The notes beneath the pieces are model-generated. The model searched no databases. It had not been told where the DNA came from and worked only from the letters and a program-made list of their open reading frames with translations. Positions 1 to 8,461 of a stretch of 64,000 nt of DNA are shown one piece after another. Within the stretch, counting starts at the first letter, position 1; every line of letters starts with the position of its first letter. The DNA is from Paenibacillus senegalensis JC66 (GTDB lineage Bacteria; Bacillota; Bacilli; Paenibacillales; NBRC-103111). Both the position numbers and the translations under genes were made by a program. The stretch is taken from contig NZ_HE610957.1 of the NCBI RefSeq assembly GCF_000285515.1, positions 1,073,155 to 1,137,154 of the forward strand. Reading direction: 5' to 3'.

Positions 1-25
1 GGTAATTGCCCTTCAACCGCATGCA

Positions 26-66
26 TTGTACGATATTTCGTACAAAACGCAGGCAACAAGCCTGCG
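26..66. repeat. Two adjacent perfect hairpins
   Basis: An 8-bp stem TTGTACGA/TCGTACAA (26-33 and 38-45, 4-nt loop) is followed at once by a 6-bp stem CGCAGG/CCTGCG (48-53 and 61-66, 7-nt loop). No gene is visible around them. The 12-mer CCTCGAACCCCG just after (71-82) recurs inside the tandem repeat at 271-282, so this may be a degenerate part of the same repetitive element. Function unknown; no run of T follows, so neither is an obvious terminator. Confidence 0.6.
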
Positions 67-152
67 CGGCCCTCGAACCCCGTGAGCCTTGGCTATTTTC
101 ATGCTGGAGTTGTGCCTGAGATTCAATGGCATGACTGTTTTCGCATACACTT

Positions 153-329
153 TCGCATACACTTCACCTCGAGCCCAGCTACTGCAGTGAATGTATGCGG
201 TTTTTCACATACACTTCACCTCGAGCCCAGCTACTGCAGCGAATGTATGTGGTTTTTCGCATACACTTCGCCTCGAACCCCGCTACTGCAGCGAATGTAT
301 GCGGTTTTTCGCATACACTTCACCTCAAG
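153..329. repeat. 52-bp tandem repeat with internal hairpins
   Basis: About 3.3 copies in exact 52-bp register: the block beginning ACTTCACCTCGAGCCCAGCT starts at 161, 213, 265 (variant) and 317 (truncated). A short partial unit lies just before, at 141-152. Each unit carries an inverted repeat of type TGTATGCG-gttttt-CGCATACA (perfect at 296-317, one or two changes in other copies) and a CTACTGCAG block. The stretch 1-462 contains no convincing gene: translations through the repeat are low-complexity periodic peptides. It lies downstream of the HIT gene stop. It resembles an intergenic palindromic repeat rather than CRISPR, because all of the 52 bp repeats and there are no unique spacers. 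Confidence 0.85.
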
Positions 330-462
330 GCCGCTGGCCACGGGGCCGCGGCTTGGGGTTGCTTATTCTAGCTATCGGGCTGAACGGCCACTTTTCGGAC
401 AGCCCCTTCTTATTTGGCGGACTAATGGGGACTGAATGGACAGCACAGCCGCTCTTCCCTAT

Positions 463-810
463 TCAGGCCTGAGGATTTAGAGGACCAAGCGGGGCCCCGC
501 CTAACAAATGATAATGAATATGGAAAACGATCTGTCCAGAATGTTTTCCGCAATTGTTGATTAAGCGATAGCCGCTTTCGGCTACCCCCAGCTCTTTGGC
601 TACAATTTGGGCAGCCTGATGGATGTCGCCAATTAGAGACAGGTCCTCTTCAGCTACATCGTTCATCGTTTCAATATGCTTCTTCGGAATAATCAATGCA
701 TGAACCGGTGCTGCGGGCTGAATATCATGAAAAGCCAGCACCTTATCATTCTCGTAGATCTTCTTGGAAGGGACGGACCCCTCAATAATTTTGCAAAAAA
801 TGCAGTCCAT
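463..810 (-). CDS. HIT family protein (Hint-like nucleotide hydrolase)
   Basis: A 115-aa histidine-triad protein, the usual length for bacterial Hint/YcfF-type enzymes, which hydrolyse nucleoside phosphoramidates or adenylates. It starts MDCIFCKII, with paired cysteines as in many zinc-binding HIT proteins, and ends with the catalytic triad motif HIHYHLL. The frame stays open upstream to 999, but the ATG at 810 has an ideal GGAGG eight bases before it and matches the family N terminus, so this start was chosen. It is transcribed away from the TetR fusion gene and is followed by the 52-bp tandem repeats. The exact substrate cannot be read from sequence. Confidence 0.93.
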   Translation of the reverse strand: MDCIFCKIIEGSVPSKKIYENDKVLAFHDIQPAAPVHALIIPKKHIETMNDVAEEDLSLIGDIHQAAQIVAKELGVAESGYRLINNCGKHSGQIVFHIHYHLLGGAPLGPLNPQA

Positions 811-1000
811 ACATTTCGCCTCCGTTTTGTTAGCATTTTGCATAGTTCCTTTGCTGCGCCTGATACCGCGTGTGAACGAATCGGAATACGCAAATTGCTT
901 ATGTATTTCTTTTAATAATTGTAGCAAAAATAAAAGAATAACGGCAAATTTCCGGCATAATTGGAAAGGAATTAGGAGATTAATTGGATTAATCCACATT

Positions 1001-1050
1001 TTTAGACCATAAGTCTAAATTTGAATAGACTGTGAACATTCCTTTGTCTA
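1001..1050. promoter_or_regulatory. Candidate TetR operator (inverted repeats)
   Basis: TTTAGAC-N5-GTCTAAA (1001-1007 and 1013-1019) is a perfect 7-bp inverted repeat. The same half-site recurs as TAGAC (1026-1030) and GTCTA (1046-1050), the second pair spanning the promoter spacer of the TetR fusion gene. This arrangement is typical of autoregulated TetR family genes. The regulator assignment is inferred from proximity. Confidence 0.6.
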
Positions 1051-1054
1051 TAAT
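1026..1054 (+). promoter_or_regulatory. Sigma-A promoter of the TetR fusion gene
   Basis: A perfect -10 TATAAT (1049-1054) lies 17 bp after a -35-like TAGACT (1026-1031, four of six consensus bases). It lies 37 bp before the TTG start and overlaps the GTCTA half-site, so a bound repressor would block it. Confidence 0.6.
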
Positions 1055-1090
1055 AAGGGCAAGAAGTCGATTCAGGGGAGGAAGGACCAC

Positions 1091-3013
1091 TTGAAACCGA
1101 TGAGAGCAGCTACGCGCAAAAAGCGTGAATTCGTTCTCGACACGGCCCTCCAGCTATTTGTAGAAAAAGGGTACGATCAAGTCTCGGTCGATGACATTAT
1201 TGCTCAAACGGGCACTTCTAAAGGGACCTTTTATCATTACTTTGACAGCAAAGAGGACATTCTGCAAGAAATCAACCGCAAACAGCTGGATATTATGCGG
1301 CAATGGGCAGAGACAACACCGGCTCATGTATTTTCTGTCGAGGGTCACATCAATCAGTTGTTTTTAGACTTGGCGTCTAATTTGGACCCTTACCGTAAGG
1401 TAGTGCGCCATCTCTCTACTCACTCCATGCAGAAGGAAGGCCAGAGCTCCTCCATGGAGGAGCCGGCTAGCAGCTTGGAGCAGTATCTTCAGCTATGGCT
1501 GCCTGACGCCAACAAGGCTCGCCTGCTGGCATCCGTGTATTCCGGTACCATCATGCACTGGTGTATCCGCCAGGATGAGGATTTAATTTCTTTAATGAGC
1601 AGCAACCTTAGACTGGTATGGCCCGGACTCCGTTCCGATTCGACATCACCAGAATTACAAATTGCAGCGGAACCAAAGGAGGAACCTAAAATGAGAGTAG
1701 CCATTATTGGAGGTGGCTTGGCCGGTCTAACCGCGGCTGCCTACTTATCGGAATGCGAGCATATTGAAGGAGTGCTTTTCGAGCGCAGCCCGCAGTTGGG
1801 CGGCCGCGCCTTTACTTATGAGAAATCCGGGTTTACTTTAAACTATGGAGCCCATGCCGTATATGGAATTGACCGTCACACGCTGTCTGATATGGAGAAG
1901 GAGCTCGGGCTTTCCTTCAGCAGCAAGCAGGTTGACAAGCGAAAAGTGCTGTATTCCAAGAACGGACAGACTTCAAAGGCACCGCTTGATTTTGCCAATC
2001 TCGTTAGTACCGATCTGCTAAGTCCTTTGCAAAAGATGCGCTTTGTCGGAGAAATTACCGCTATTATGGCCAATATTCATCAGCTTAAAAACTATAGAAC
2101 ATTAGGAGATTACCTGGCTGATTTCAGCGCCGACGATGATGTTAAAGAACTGTGGGAGCATCTGGTTTGCTCCAATTTCTTCATCGCCCCGGAAGATGCG
2201 CGGAAAGTTCCCGGCCCGGTAATCAGCGAATATTATCATAACCTGTTTCTTTCCTCCCGCCCGGTAAACTATATCCTGGGCAGCTGGGCTGTCATAACCA
2301 ATCAATTAAAGCAGAAGGCGGACAATTCCCGAAGATGGGCCTTTCAGCTGCAGGAAGCGGTCGAGAGTATTCGCTATGAGAATAAACGTTATGTTCTCAC
2401 TACCAAAAAAGGAGAAGAAGCCTTCGATGAAGTTATCTTCGCGATGCCGATTCAGCAAGTGGTGAAGCTGCTCAAGGATACCGCATGGGAGCCCTTCCTC
2501 GCCGATTATGAGAACAACACGCCGACCGAGGTTTTGGTTTACGATATCGGATTTGACGAAGTGGTGGCTCGTCCGTTCAGCTATATTAGCGATATGGACA
2601 ACAAGATGTTCATCAGCGATGTTTCCGCGACCGATCATACTGTAGTCCCGCAGGGGGGACAGCTTCTGCAGGGAATTGCTTATTTAACAGATGAAATCGG
2701 CGATGAAGAGGACCGCAAGAAGTACCTGGATGAGAAAATGAAGCAGATGGAAGCTCTTTTCGAACGCTATTATCCAGGTTGGCAGGAGAAAAAAGTAGTT
2801 AAGCGAGCATCCAAGAAAGCGATGGTATCGAGCGTTAAAAATATCGCCGGCAACAAGCTCATGCCGAATCGTGTCGAAAATATGCCTTTTTATTTCTGCG
2901 GCGACGGCTGTACCGGAAAAGGGGAATTGGCCGAGAGAGCATTTTCCAGCGCCCGGAATGTCGCTCGAATGCTAGTCAAAAAAGCCGATAGCTCCCTTGT
3001 TGCCAGCACTTAA
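1091..3013 (+). CDS. TetR-type regulator fused to FAD-dependent oxidoreductase
   Basis: A single 640-aa frame with two usually separate modules. Residues 4-60 form a TetR helix-turn-helix, with the family signature GTSKGTFYHYFDSKEDIL; residues 61-185 are the TetR ligand domain. Residues 201-640 are a complete amine-oxidase/phytoene-desaturase-like flavoprotein: a Rossmann motif IIGGGLAGLTAAAYL at about 205, and a C-terminal FAD-binding stretch CGDGCTGKGELAERAF near 605. The linker is short, acidic and proline-rich (about 187-200). The TTG start at 1091 follows GGGGAGG; ATG at 1100 is an alternative. A perfect SD precedes Met201 in frame, so the enzyme can also be made alone. The likely ancestral state is a tetR gene followed by its target enzyme gene. 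The substrate is unknown. Confidence 0.85.
   Translation: MKPMRAATRKKREFVLDTALQLFVEKGYDQVSVDDIIAQTGTSKGTFYHYFDSKEDILQEINRKQLDIMRQWAETTPAHVFSVEGHINQLFLDLASNLDPYRKVVRHLSTHSMQKEGQSSSMEEPASSLEQYLQLWLPDANKARLLASVYSGTIMHWCIRQDEDLISLMSSNLRLVWPGLRSDSTSPELQIAAEPKEEPKMRVAIIGGGLAGLTAAAYLSECEHIEGVLFERSPQLGGRAFTYEKSGFTLNYGAHAVYGIDRHTLSDMEKELGLSFSSKQVDKRKVLYSKNGQTSKAPLDFANLVSTDLLSPLQKMRFVGEITAIMANIHQLKNYRTLGDYLADFSADDDVKELWEHLVCSNFFIAPEDARKVPGPVISEYYHNLFLSSRPVNYILGSWAVITNQLKQKADNSRRWAFQLQEAVESIRYENKRYVLTTKKGEEAFDEVIFAMPIQQVVKLLKDTAWEPFLADYENNTPTEVLVYDIGFDEVVARPFSYISDMDNKMFISDVSATDHTVVPQGGQLLQGIAYLTDEIGDEEDRKKYLDEKMKQMEALFERYYPGWQEKKVVKRASKKAMVSSVKNIAGNKLMPNRVENMPFYFCGDGCTGKGELAERAFSSARNVARMLVKKADSSLVAST
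1675..1693 (+). promoter_or_regulatory. Internal ribosome binding site and in-frame ATG
   Basis: AAAGGAGG at 1675-1682, eight bases before an in-frame ATG at 1691 (codon 201), exactly where the FAD module begins. It would allow a free 440-aa oxidoreductase from the same message. Confidence 0.7.
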
Positions 3014-3076
3014 TCCCTATGCAGCGAAGACTCGCCGACATTCAGCTGCTGGTTAACTTTTGCTAGTTATCAACAT

Positions 3077-3114
3077 AACCGTTTCTTTGCATATGCTGAA
3101 GAAACGGTTTTTTT
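3077..3114 (+). terminator. Rho-independent terminator
   Basis: A perfect 11-bp stem AACCGTTTCTT/AAGAAACGGTT (3077-3087 and 3099-3109) followed by a T run, 63 bp after the fusion gene stop. A second small stem AAAAGCG/CGCTTTT with T tail follows at 3127-3144. Confidence 0.9.
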
Positions 3115-3142
3115 GTCATCTTTTGTAAAAGCGCTCCGCTTT

Positions 3143-3172
3143 TTGGCGTAGTAAGAAAAAGGAAAATATACT
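3143..3172 (+). promoter_or_regulatory. Promoter of the GGDEF-EAL gene
   Basis: TTGGCG (3143-3148), 18-bp spacer, TATACT (3167-3172). It lies directly downstream of the preceding terminators and about 60 bp before the start region. Confidence 0.55.
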
Positions 3173-3233
3173 ATACTACTAAAAGTAGAATACTAACTTA
3201 GCTTAAATGATCACCGCAACGGGGTGTTTTTTG

Positions 3234-5018
3234 ATGTTTTATAAAAGCGGGAGAATCTTTTCTCTCGGTCATACATTAATTCCTGTTATTTTGTTTTGCT
3301 TGTACGGGACCCATTATCGGCAGCCGATCATTCTCTGGCTGGCCTGTTTATTTTTGCTGTGGTCGTTTCTATTAATTTACCAAGCTTTCTTCACCAGCGG
3401 CCTTTATTCCGACAAAAAAAAGTATTGGCTGCCGCTTGTTATGGACTCGATTTTATATGCAGCCATTTTTACACTTCCGGACTGGCAAGGCGATTATCTG
3501 GTTACATGGCTTGTTCTATTTTTGGTACCTATCTACGCTTTTGAGCTGGGAATCTTTTCCTCCTTGCTGCTGAGTCTGATCCATGTCATTCATCTAGGCC
3601 TTTTTCATATAACTCAGCATACGAGCTTCTGGTCGCTGAACACCCTGTTTACTCTTTGCGGGGTTATGATGTTTATGGTGCTGGCTGGCTACAGCAGCGA
3701 AAAATTGAACAAAATGGCTAACTTTGATCCACTCACTATGCTGCCAAACCGCCTTTTGTTTAGAAGATATTTAAATCAAGCTCTTAAGGAAAAGTCAGCC
3801 AGCCGCAAACTGATTGCCGTATTGTTTCTTGACCTCGACCGCTTCAAATACATTAACGATACTATGGGCCACCTCGCAGGCGATGAACTGCTGATGACCG
3901 TAGCCCAGCGAATCAAGGAAGAGCTCCCTCCCCAAGCCTTGCTGGCCCGGCTCGGAGGAGATGAATACACTCTGCTGCTGCCAAATATCAAGCATCCGGA
4001 TGAAGCCGCTGCCGTATCGGAATCTATTATCCGCTCCCTGGAACAGTCGATTCCTATTAGGCATCGCGAAGTATTTATTACGACCAGCATTGGCATCGCT
4101 CTATTTCCTGATGATGGCAAGGATACGGAAACCTTAATGAAAAACGCAGACATTGCCATGTACCGGGCCAAGGAGCATGGGGGCAGCACATACCAGTTTT
4201 ATGCCCCGCCCGTTAATACAAGCGGGATCGAGCGGATTCAAATGGAAACGATGCTGCGGCATGCCCTGGAAAGAGATGAGTTCGTTGTCCATTATCAACC
4301 AAGAATTGACGCAGATACAGGCGAGCTCGTATGTGTGGAAGCATTAGCGCGCTGGAATCATCCGGAGCTGGGGATGATTCCTCCCAAGGATTTCATCCCG
4401 CTTGCCGAGGATACCGGGCTTGTCATTCCGTTAGGCGAGCAGATTCTGTACAAAGCCTGCTCACAGCGCAAACGATGGTTGGACATCGGCCTTCCTCCAT
4501 TCCGGGTCAGCGTGAACTTATCCCCTCGGCAATTCCGCCAAAAGGACTTGCCGCAAATGATTGAGCGCGTGCTGAAAGAAACGCGGCTCTCCCCGGAATA
4601 TCTTGAACTGGAACTGACGGAGAGCGCCGCTATGCAGGATGTGACCTACGCTGAGCAAATGCTTAATGATTTGAAGAGGATGCTGCTTACGATTGCCATT
4701 GATGATTTTGGCACAGGCTATTCATCTTTGAGCTATCTCAAGAAATTCCCCATTGATGTAATCAAGATCGATCAATCCTTTATAAGCGGGATTCATAAAA
4801 ACTCCGATGATGCCGCCATTGTAAAAGCGATTATCGCCTTGGCCCATACATTAAAGCTGAATGTAACGGCCGAAGGTGTGGAAACGCTCGAGCAGCTCGA
4901 TTATTTAAAGCAGCTTCAGTGCAATGAAGTCCAGGGCTACTTGATAGGAAAGCCGATGAGTACCCAAACATTAAATGATTGGATCGAATATGAGCAATAT
5001 TACAAAGCTTCCAAATGA
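3234..5018 (+). CDS. Membrane GGDEF-EAL c-di-GMP turnover protein
   Basis: The N-terminal 155 residues are hydrophobic with about five membrane helices. A diguanylate cyclase domain follows, with LFLDLDRFKYINDTMGH and an intact GGDEY signature, then an EAL phosphodiesterase domain with VEALARWNHP, SVNLSP, ELELTES, the metal loop DDFGTG, KIDQSF and TAEGVE, all expected for an active enzyme. The RxxD inhibitory site expected before GGDEF is absent. Both activities therefore look possible, and which one dominates cannot be told. Start: ATG at 3234 has GGGGTG upstream; an earlier ATG at 3207 extends the protein by nine residues but has no SD. The 3' end overlaps the convergent sbcC stop by 19 bp. 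Confidence 0.9.
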   Translation: MFYKSGRIFSLGHTLIPVILFCLYGTHYRQPIILWLACLFLLWSFLLIYQAFFTSGLYSDKKKYWLPLVMDSILYAAIFTLPDWQGDYLVTWLVLFLVPIYAFELGIFSSLLLSLIHVIHLGLFHITQHTSFWSLNTLFTLCGVMMFMVLAGYSSEKLNKMANFDPLTMLPNRLLFRRYLNQALKEKSASRKLIAVLFLDLDRFKYINDTMGHLAGDELLMTVAQRIKEELPPQALLARLGGDEYTLLLPNIKHPDEAAAVSESIIRSLEQSIPIRHREVFITTSIGIALFPDDGKDTETLMKNADIAMYRAKEHGGSTYQFYAPPVNTSGIERIQMETMLRHALERDEFVVHYQPRIDADTGELVCVEALARWNHPELGMIPPKDFIPLAEDTGLVIPLGEQILYKACSQRKRWLDIGLPPFRVSVNLSPRQFRQKDLPQMIERVLKETRLSPEYLELELTESAAMQDVTYAEQMLNDLKRMLLTIAIDDFGTGYSSLSYLKKFPIDVIKIDQSFISGIHKNSDDAAIVKAIIALAHTLKLNVTAEGVETLEQLDYLKQLQCNEVQGYLIGKPMSTQTLNDWIEYEQYYKASK

Positions 5019-8000
5019 ATCCGGCTTCCCTGTCCGGCCGGCTCGGCTTGGCTGACAATTAACCGACGGGGAAGCCGGGCTCTAAGCTCAGGAACGTGAC
5101 TGATGATCCCTACCGTCAATTTATCAATATGAAGCTTTTCCAATGCACCGATAACGGTATCCAATAGCTCCGGGTCCAACGTTCCGAACCCCTCGTCAAG
5201 GAAGAAAAATTCGAGCGGATAACGTCCGTTCAGCTGGACTTGCGCGGACAGCGCAAGCGCAAGCGCCAATGAAGTCAAAAAGGTCTCTCCTCCGGACAAC
5301 GAACCAACAGGTCGGCGGATTCCTCCATTAGCGTCATCACGGATGATAAACCCACCCGTAGAATCCAGCTCTATAGAATAACGTTGACGGGTAAGCTCGG
5401 CTAATCTCTGCGAAGCAGCGCGGCTTACCTGCGACAGCTGCTCTTCAGCGATATACTCAACAAATGCATTGCCGCGAAAGACACTCTGTAATTTTTGCAA
5501 ATAAGATAGTTTAACCTGAGTATGTTTACGCTGCTCCTCCAGTTCCAGCCAGTGCTTATGTCTATGTGTAATTTCCTCCAAGTCCCTTTCAGCCTTGGCT
5601 TTGACTGTCAGAGCAAGCTCATCCTCTTTCTGGGCTTCCGCTGCTTTTTGCTTATATGCCTCCCACAATTCGGCGGATAGGCTCGCTCCCCCCAGCAGCT
5701 CGGTCAATTCTGCCATCTTTTCCTGCAGACGTGCCAGCCGCTCACGGTACTTCCGGGTTTCCTGCTGCCAATGCTCCCGCTCCTCGGGAGAGAGCACCGC
5801 TTGTCTTACCTCTTCTCCAGTAGAAAAAGGAGAGCTTTCCAGCGCGCTGTGCCAGCGGCTTACTGCTTCCTCATACTGTTCAAGGGCTGATTTCAGCTGC
5901 TGCTCCTGGGAAGCTGTCTTGCGGTCCAGCTCGCTAACCTTGAGCTGGCACTCCTTCCAGTGCTCAAAACAGGTCTTCTCCGCTGCGAGCCACTGATTCA
6001 GTTGACGATTTGCCGCTGCGATTTGCTGTTCAACCGGTTCGTCTCCGACTCGCTCGTGAATTCGGACCTGGAGTTGTTTGACTGTTTCCTGCAGCCCCTT
6101 GATCTCCATATCGAGCTGCAGCTGCTGCCTGTCCAGCTGCATAACCTGCTGCTGCCTTAATTGAACCTGCTGCAGCAAATCTTCAATGTACTCCACGCTC
6201 TTATCGAGACGTTGACGGATATCATCTGCTTCCTGGTCTTTATGTTTCAATTGCCGAAGAATCTCGGGCAATTCATCGGGCTTCCATTCAGGATATGTTT
6301 TCTGCCAAAGAGCTCGCAGCTCAGCCGCCGCTGCATCGATTTTTTGCTGCTTGTCGGTTGCGGTACGGCTTTGGGCCTGGATTGCCTTGAGGTTGATCGA
6401 CTGTTCGCGATGCTCTCGCTCATCCTGGGTATGCCTGGAGGCCAGCTGCTTGACCCGTTGGGACCATTCCGCTAGCGCTTCTTTTACTGCCCGCCCTTTG
6501 GTCAGACTTGCAGCAAACTGGCTTTGCAGCTTCTTGTAATGGTCCTCCAGCAGCTCAAGCTTCTCTTCCTCTCCGCTCAGGGTCCGCTCCAGTCCTGCCG
6601 CTGCCGAGGATGGTTCCTCAAGCACTGCAGCAGCAGCTTCATCCCGGGCGGCTGGGCTTAGCTGGAGGGGCAATGCCTCCAGAGTAAGCTGATAGCTGGT
6701 TTTCCACTGGCGCAGCTCGCCCTGCTCATCCTTTCCTTCTGCTATAGACGCCTCCAGCTCACGCAAATAAGCTGCCGCCGGAAATGCTTGATTATTCATC
6801 TCCTGGCGCAGAAGCTTTGGGTGCTCAAGTGACCCGCAGACCGGACAAGGCTCTCCTTCTTTAACCATCCCAGCCAGCTGGTGCGCAAGATTCTCCTGTT
6901 CTTGCCTTCGCAGCAGCTCATTCATCTGACGGCAAAAATCCGCTGCCGCTTGATGCCAAGACTGCCATTCCATCTCAATGAATTGCAGCTGCTGCCAATA
7001 TTGCTGTCCTTGATGCCAGGTCTGCTCTAAAAGCCGGTGTCCTTCTGCCAGCCGCTGCAAAGTGTGCCGGTTAGCAGACTCGGCATTGCGCAATACATCC
7101 TGAGCTGCTTCGACCTCGTGGCGATTTTCTGCGGCCTGCTCAAGCATCAGCATTTCTTTGTCCCTTAGCTTCTCTGCTTCAAGCAGGCGGTTTCTCCACT
7201 CAGCCGGCACGATCACCTGCTTCTGCCGTTCCTTAAGCTCAGCTTGTCTGGCGTGGGCTTTCGCCAAGGTCGCCTGCGCTTTTTGCAGCTGCTCGTTTTC
7301 CTGCTCAGACCGGGCCTTCAGCTCCTGCTCCTGTCTCATCCGCTCGTTCAGCTCGGAATACTTGTGCTTCCATTCCGCCTCCCACTGCACCGCTTCCTGC
7401 AGATGCTCCAGTCTAATCCGCAATGGCGCCTCGCTTGCGGCCAATTGCTCCTTGGCCCTGGCGTATGCATCAGCAGCCTGCTCCAGGCCCTGCCTGGCTT
7501 GCTGCAGCTCCTGCTCGGACTGCTTATGTAAGAGAGCTTGCTTATCCTTATTGAGCGCAGCATCCTCCAGCTGCTTAAGGAATGGAACAATGCCTTCAGC
7601 CTGCTCCGCCAGCTGCAGGCCCGCTTCCTTGAGGCGAATGTGTTCTTCCTGCTCATGCAATTTCGCGCTTTCCTGTTCTAATCGTGTCAGCTCCAGCCAC
7701 CAGCTGTACCGCTGGTTAATCTCCTCCCATTGGCGTTCGGCTTCCATACGCTCGGTTCTTCGCTTCCTGGCTGCCTCTTCAGCCTCATTCAAGCGCCGCA
7801 GCGCTTCCTTAACAGCTTCCTGCGAGGCATCCCCAAGACCTTGCTGCTCGGCAGCCAATTGCTTGGCGCTCATCTCCGTTTCTTTGGCCTGCACGCTGAT
7901 TCGGCTGTTTAACAAATCACCGTAGCGCTCAAGCCGGAACAGCCTTTGCAGCATCTGACGTCGCTCGCTTCCCTTCAAGGACAAAAACTCGGCGAATTTA

Positions 8001-8461
8001 CCTTGCGGCAGCACGACCGCACGGGTAAAGTCCTGCATCGTAAGGCCGAGAATTTGCTGAACCTGCTGGTTTACTTCCGACACTTTGTCAGCGGTAACAA
8101 CAGGTGAGCCGCTGCTTTCATCGATCAGGCGGCTCAAGGTATTATTAATCGAATGGTCACTTCCCCGTTTAAATTGTCTTTCCACACGGTATTTCCGCGC
8201 GCCGGAGCTATCCGTTAATTGAAAAACAAATGTAACGGAAAGCGTGTTTTCCGCATGGTTCATAATTCCTTGAGTACCATTCATAGCCCGCTCGACCTTC
8301 CCGTATAAAGCCAGTGTCATCGCATCCAGAATGGTAGACTTTCCGCTTCCGGTAGGCCCGAAAATCCCGAAAACGCCTGCTTCGCACAAAGTGGTAAAAT
8401 CAACCTCCTGCTTTTCCCGGTAGCTTTGCAAGCCTGACAATGACAAATAAATGGGCCTCAT
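5000..8461 (-). CDS. sbcC: Exonuclease SbcC (SMC-like ATPase)
   Basis: 1153 aa, Rad50-type ATPase subunit of the SbcCD complex that cleaves DNA hairpins and processes blocked double-strand ends. Walker A GPTGSGKST lies at 35-43. Long glutamine/glutamate-rich coiled coils flank a zinc-hook motif CPVC (in GEPCPVCGSLEHP). The C terminus has the ABC signature LSGGE and Walker B FFFLDEGFGTLD. Its ATG overlaps the sbcD stop by four bases, indicating translational coupling. Last gene of the addB-addA-sbcD-sbcC operon; no terminator is seen before the convergent GGDEF-EAL gene, whose end it overlaps. Confidence 0.97.
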   Translation of the reverse strand: MRPIYLSLSGLQSYREKQEVDFTTLCEAGVFGIFGPTGSGKSTILDAMTLALYGKVERAMNGTQGIMNHAENTLSVTFVFQLTDSSGARKYRVERQFKRGSDHSINNTLSRLIDESSGSPVVTADKVSEVNQQVQQILGLTMQDFTRAVVLPQGKFAEFLSLKGSERRQMLQRLFRLERYGDLLNSRISVQAKETEMSAKQLAAEQQGLGDASQEAVKEALRRLNEAEEAARKRRTERMEAERQWEEINQRYSWWLELTRLEQESAKLHEQEEHIRLKEAGLQLAEQAEGIVPFLKQLEDAALNKDKQALLHKQSEQELQQARQGLEQAADAYARAKEQLAASEAPLRIRLEHLQEAVQWEAEWKHKYSELNERMRQEQELKARSEQENEQLQKAQATLAKAHARQAELKERQKQVIVPAEWRNRLLEAEKLRDKEMLMLEQAAENRHEVEAAQDVLRNAESANRHTLQRLAEGHRLLEQTWHQGQQYWQQLQFIEMEWQSWHQAAADFCRQMNELLRRQEQENLAHQLAGMVKEGEPCPVCGSLEHPKLLRQEMNNQAFPAAAYLRELEASIAEGKDEQGELRQWKTSYQLTLEALPLQLSPAARDEAAAAVLEEPSSAAAGLERTLSGEEEKLELLEDHYKKLQSQFAASLTKGRAVKEALAEWSQRVKQLASRHTQDEREHREQSINLKAIQAQSRTATDKQQKIDAAAAELRALWQKTYPEWKPDELPEILRQLKHKDQEADDIRQRLDKSVEYIEDLLQQVQLRQQQVMQLDRQQLQLDMEIKGLQETVKQLQVRIHERVGDEPVEQQIAAANRQLNQWLAAEKTCFEHWKECQLKVSELDRKTASQEQQLKSALEQYEEAVSRWHSALESSPFSTGEEVRQAVLSPEEREHWQQETRKYRERLARLQEKMAELTELLGGASLSAELWEAYKQKAAEAQKEDELALTVKAKAERDLEEITHRHKHWLELEEQRKHTQVKLSYLQKLQSVFRGNAFVEYIAEEQLSQVSRAASQRLAELTRQRYSIELDSTGGFIIRDDANGGIRRPVGSLSGGETFLTSLALALALSAQVQLNGRYPLEFFFLDEGFGTLDPELLDTVIGALEKLHIDKLTVGIISHVPELRARLPRRLIVSQAEPAGQGSRIHLEAL

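Noticed and set aside
153-329. Possible CRISPR array
   Set aside because: The whole 52-bp unit repeats with no unique spacers, and no cas genes are present in the window.
82-472. Small open frames across the tandem repeat
   Set aside because: They encode periodic peptides created by the repeat itself, with no SD and no recognisable domain.
7158-7925. 255-codon frame antisense to sbcC
   Set aside because: Ser/Cys-rich shadow of the SbcC coiled-coil codons; sbcC is clearly the coding strand.
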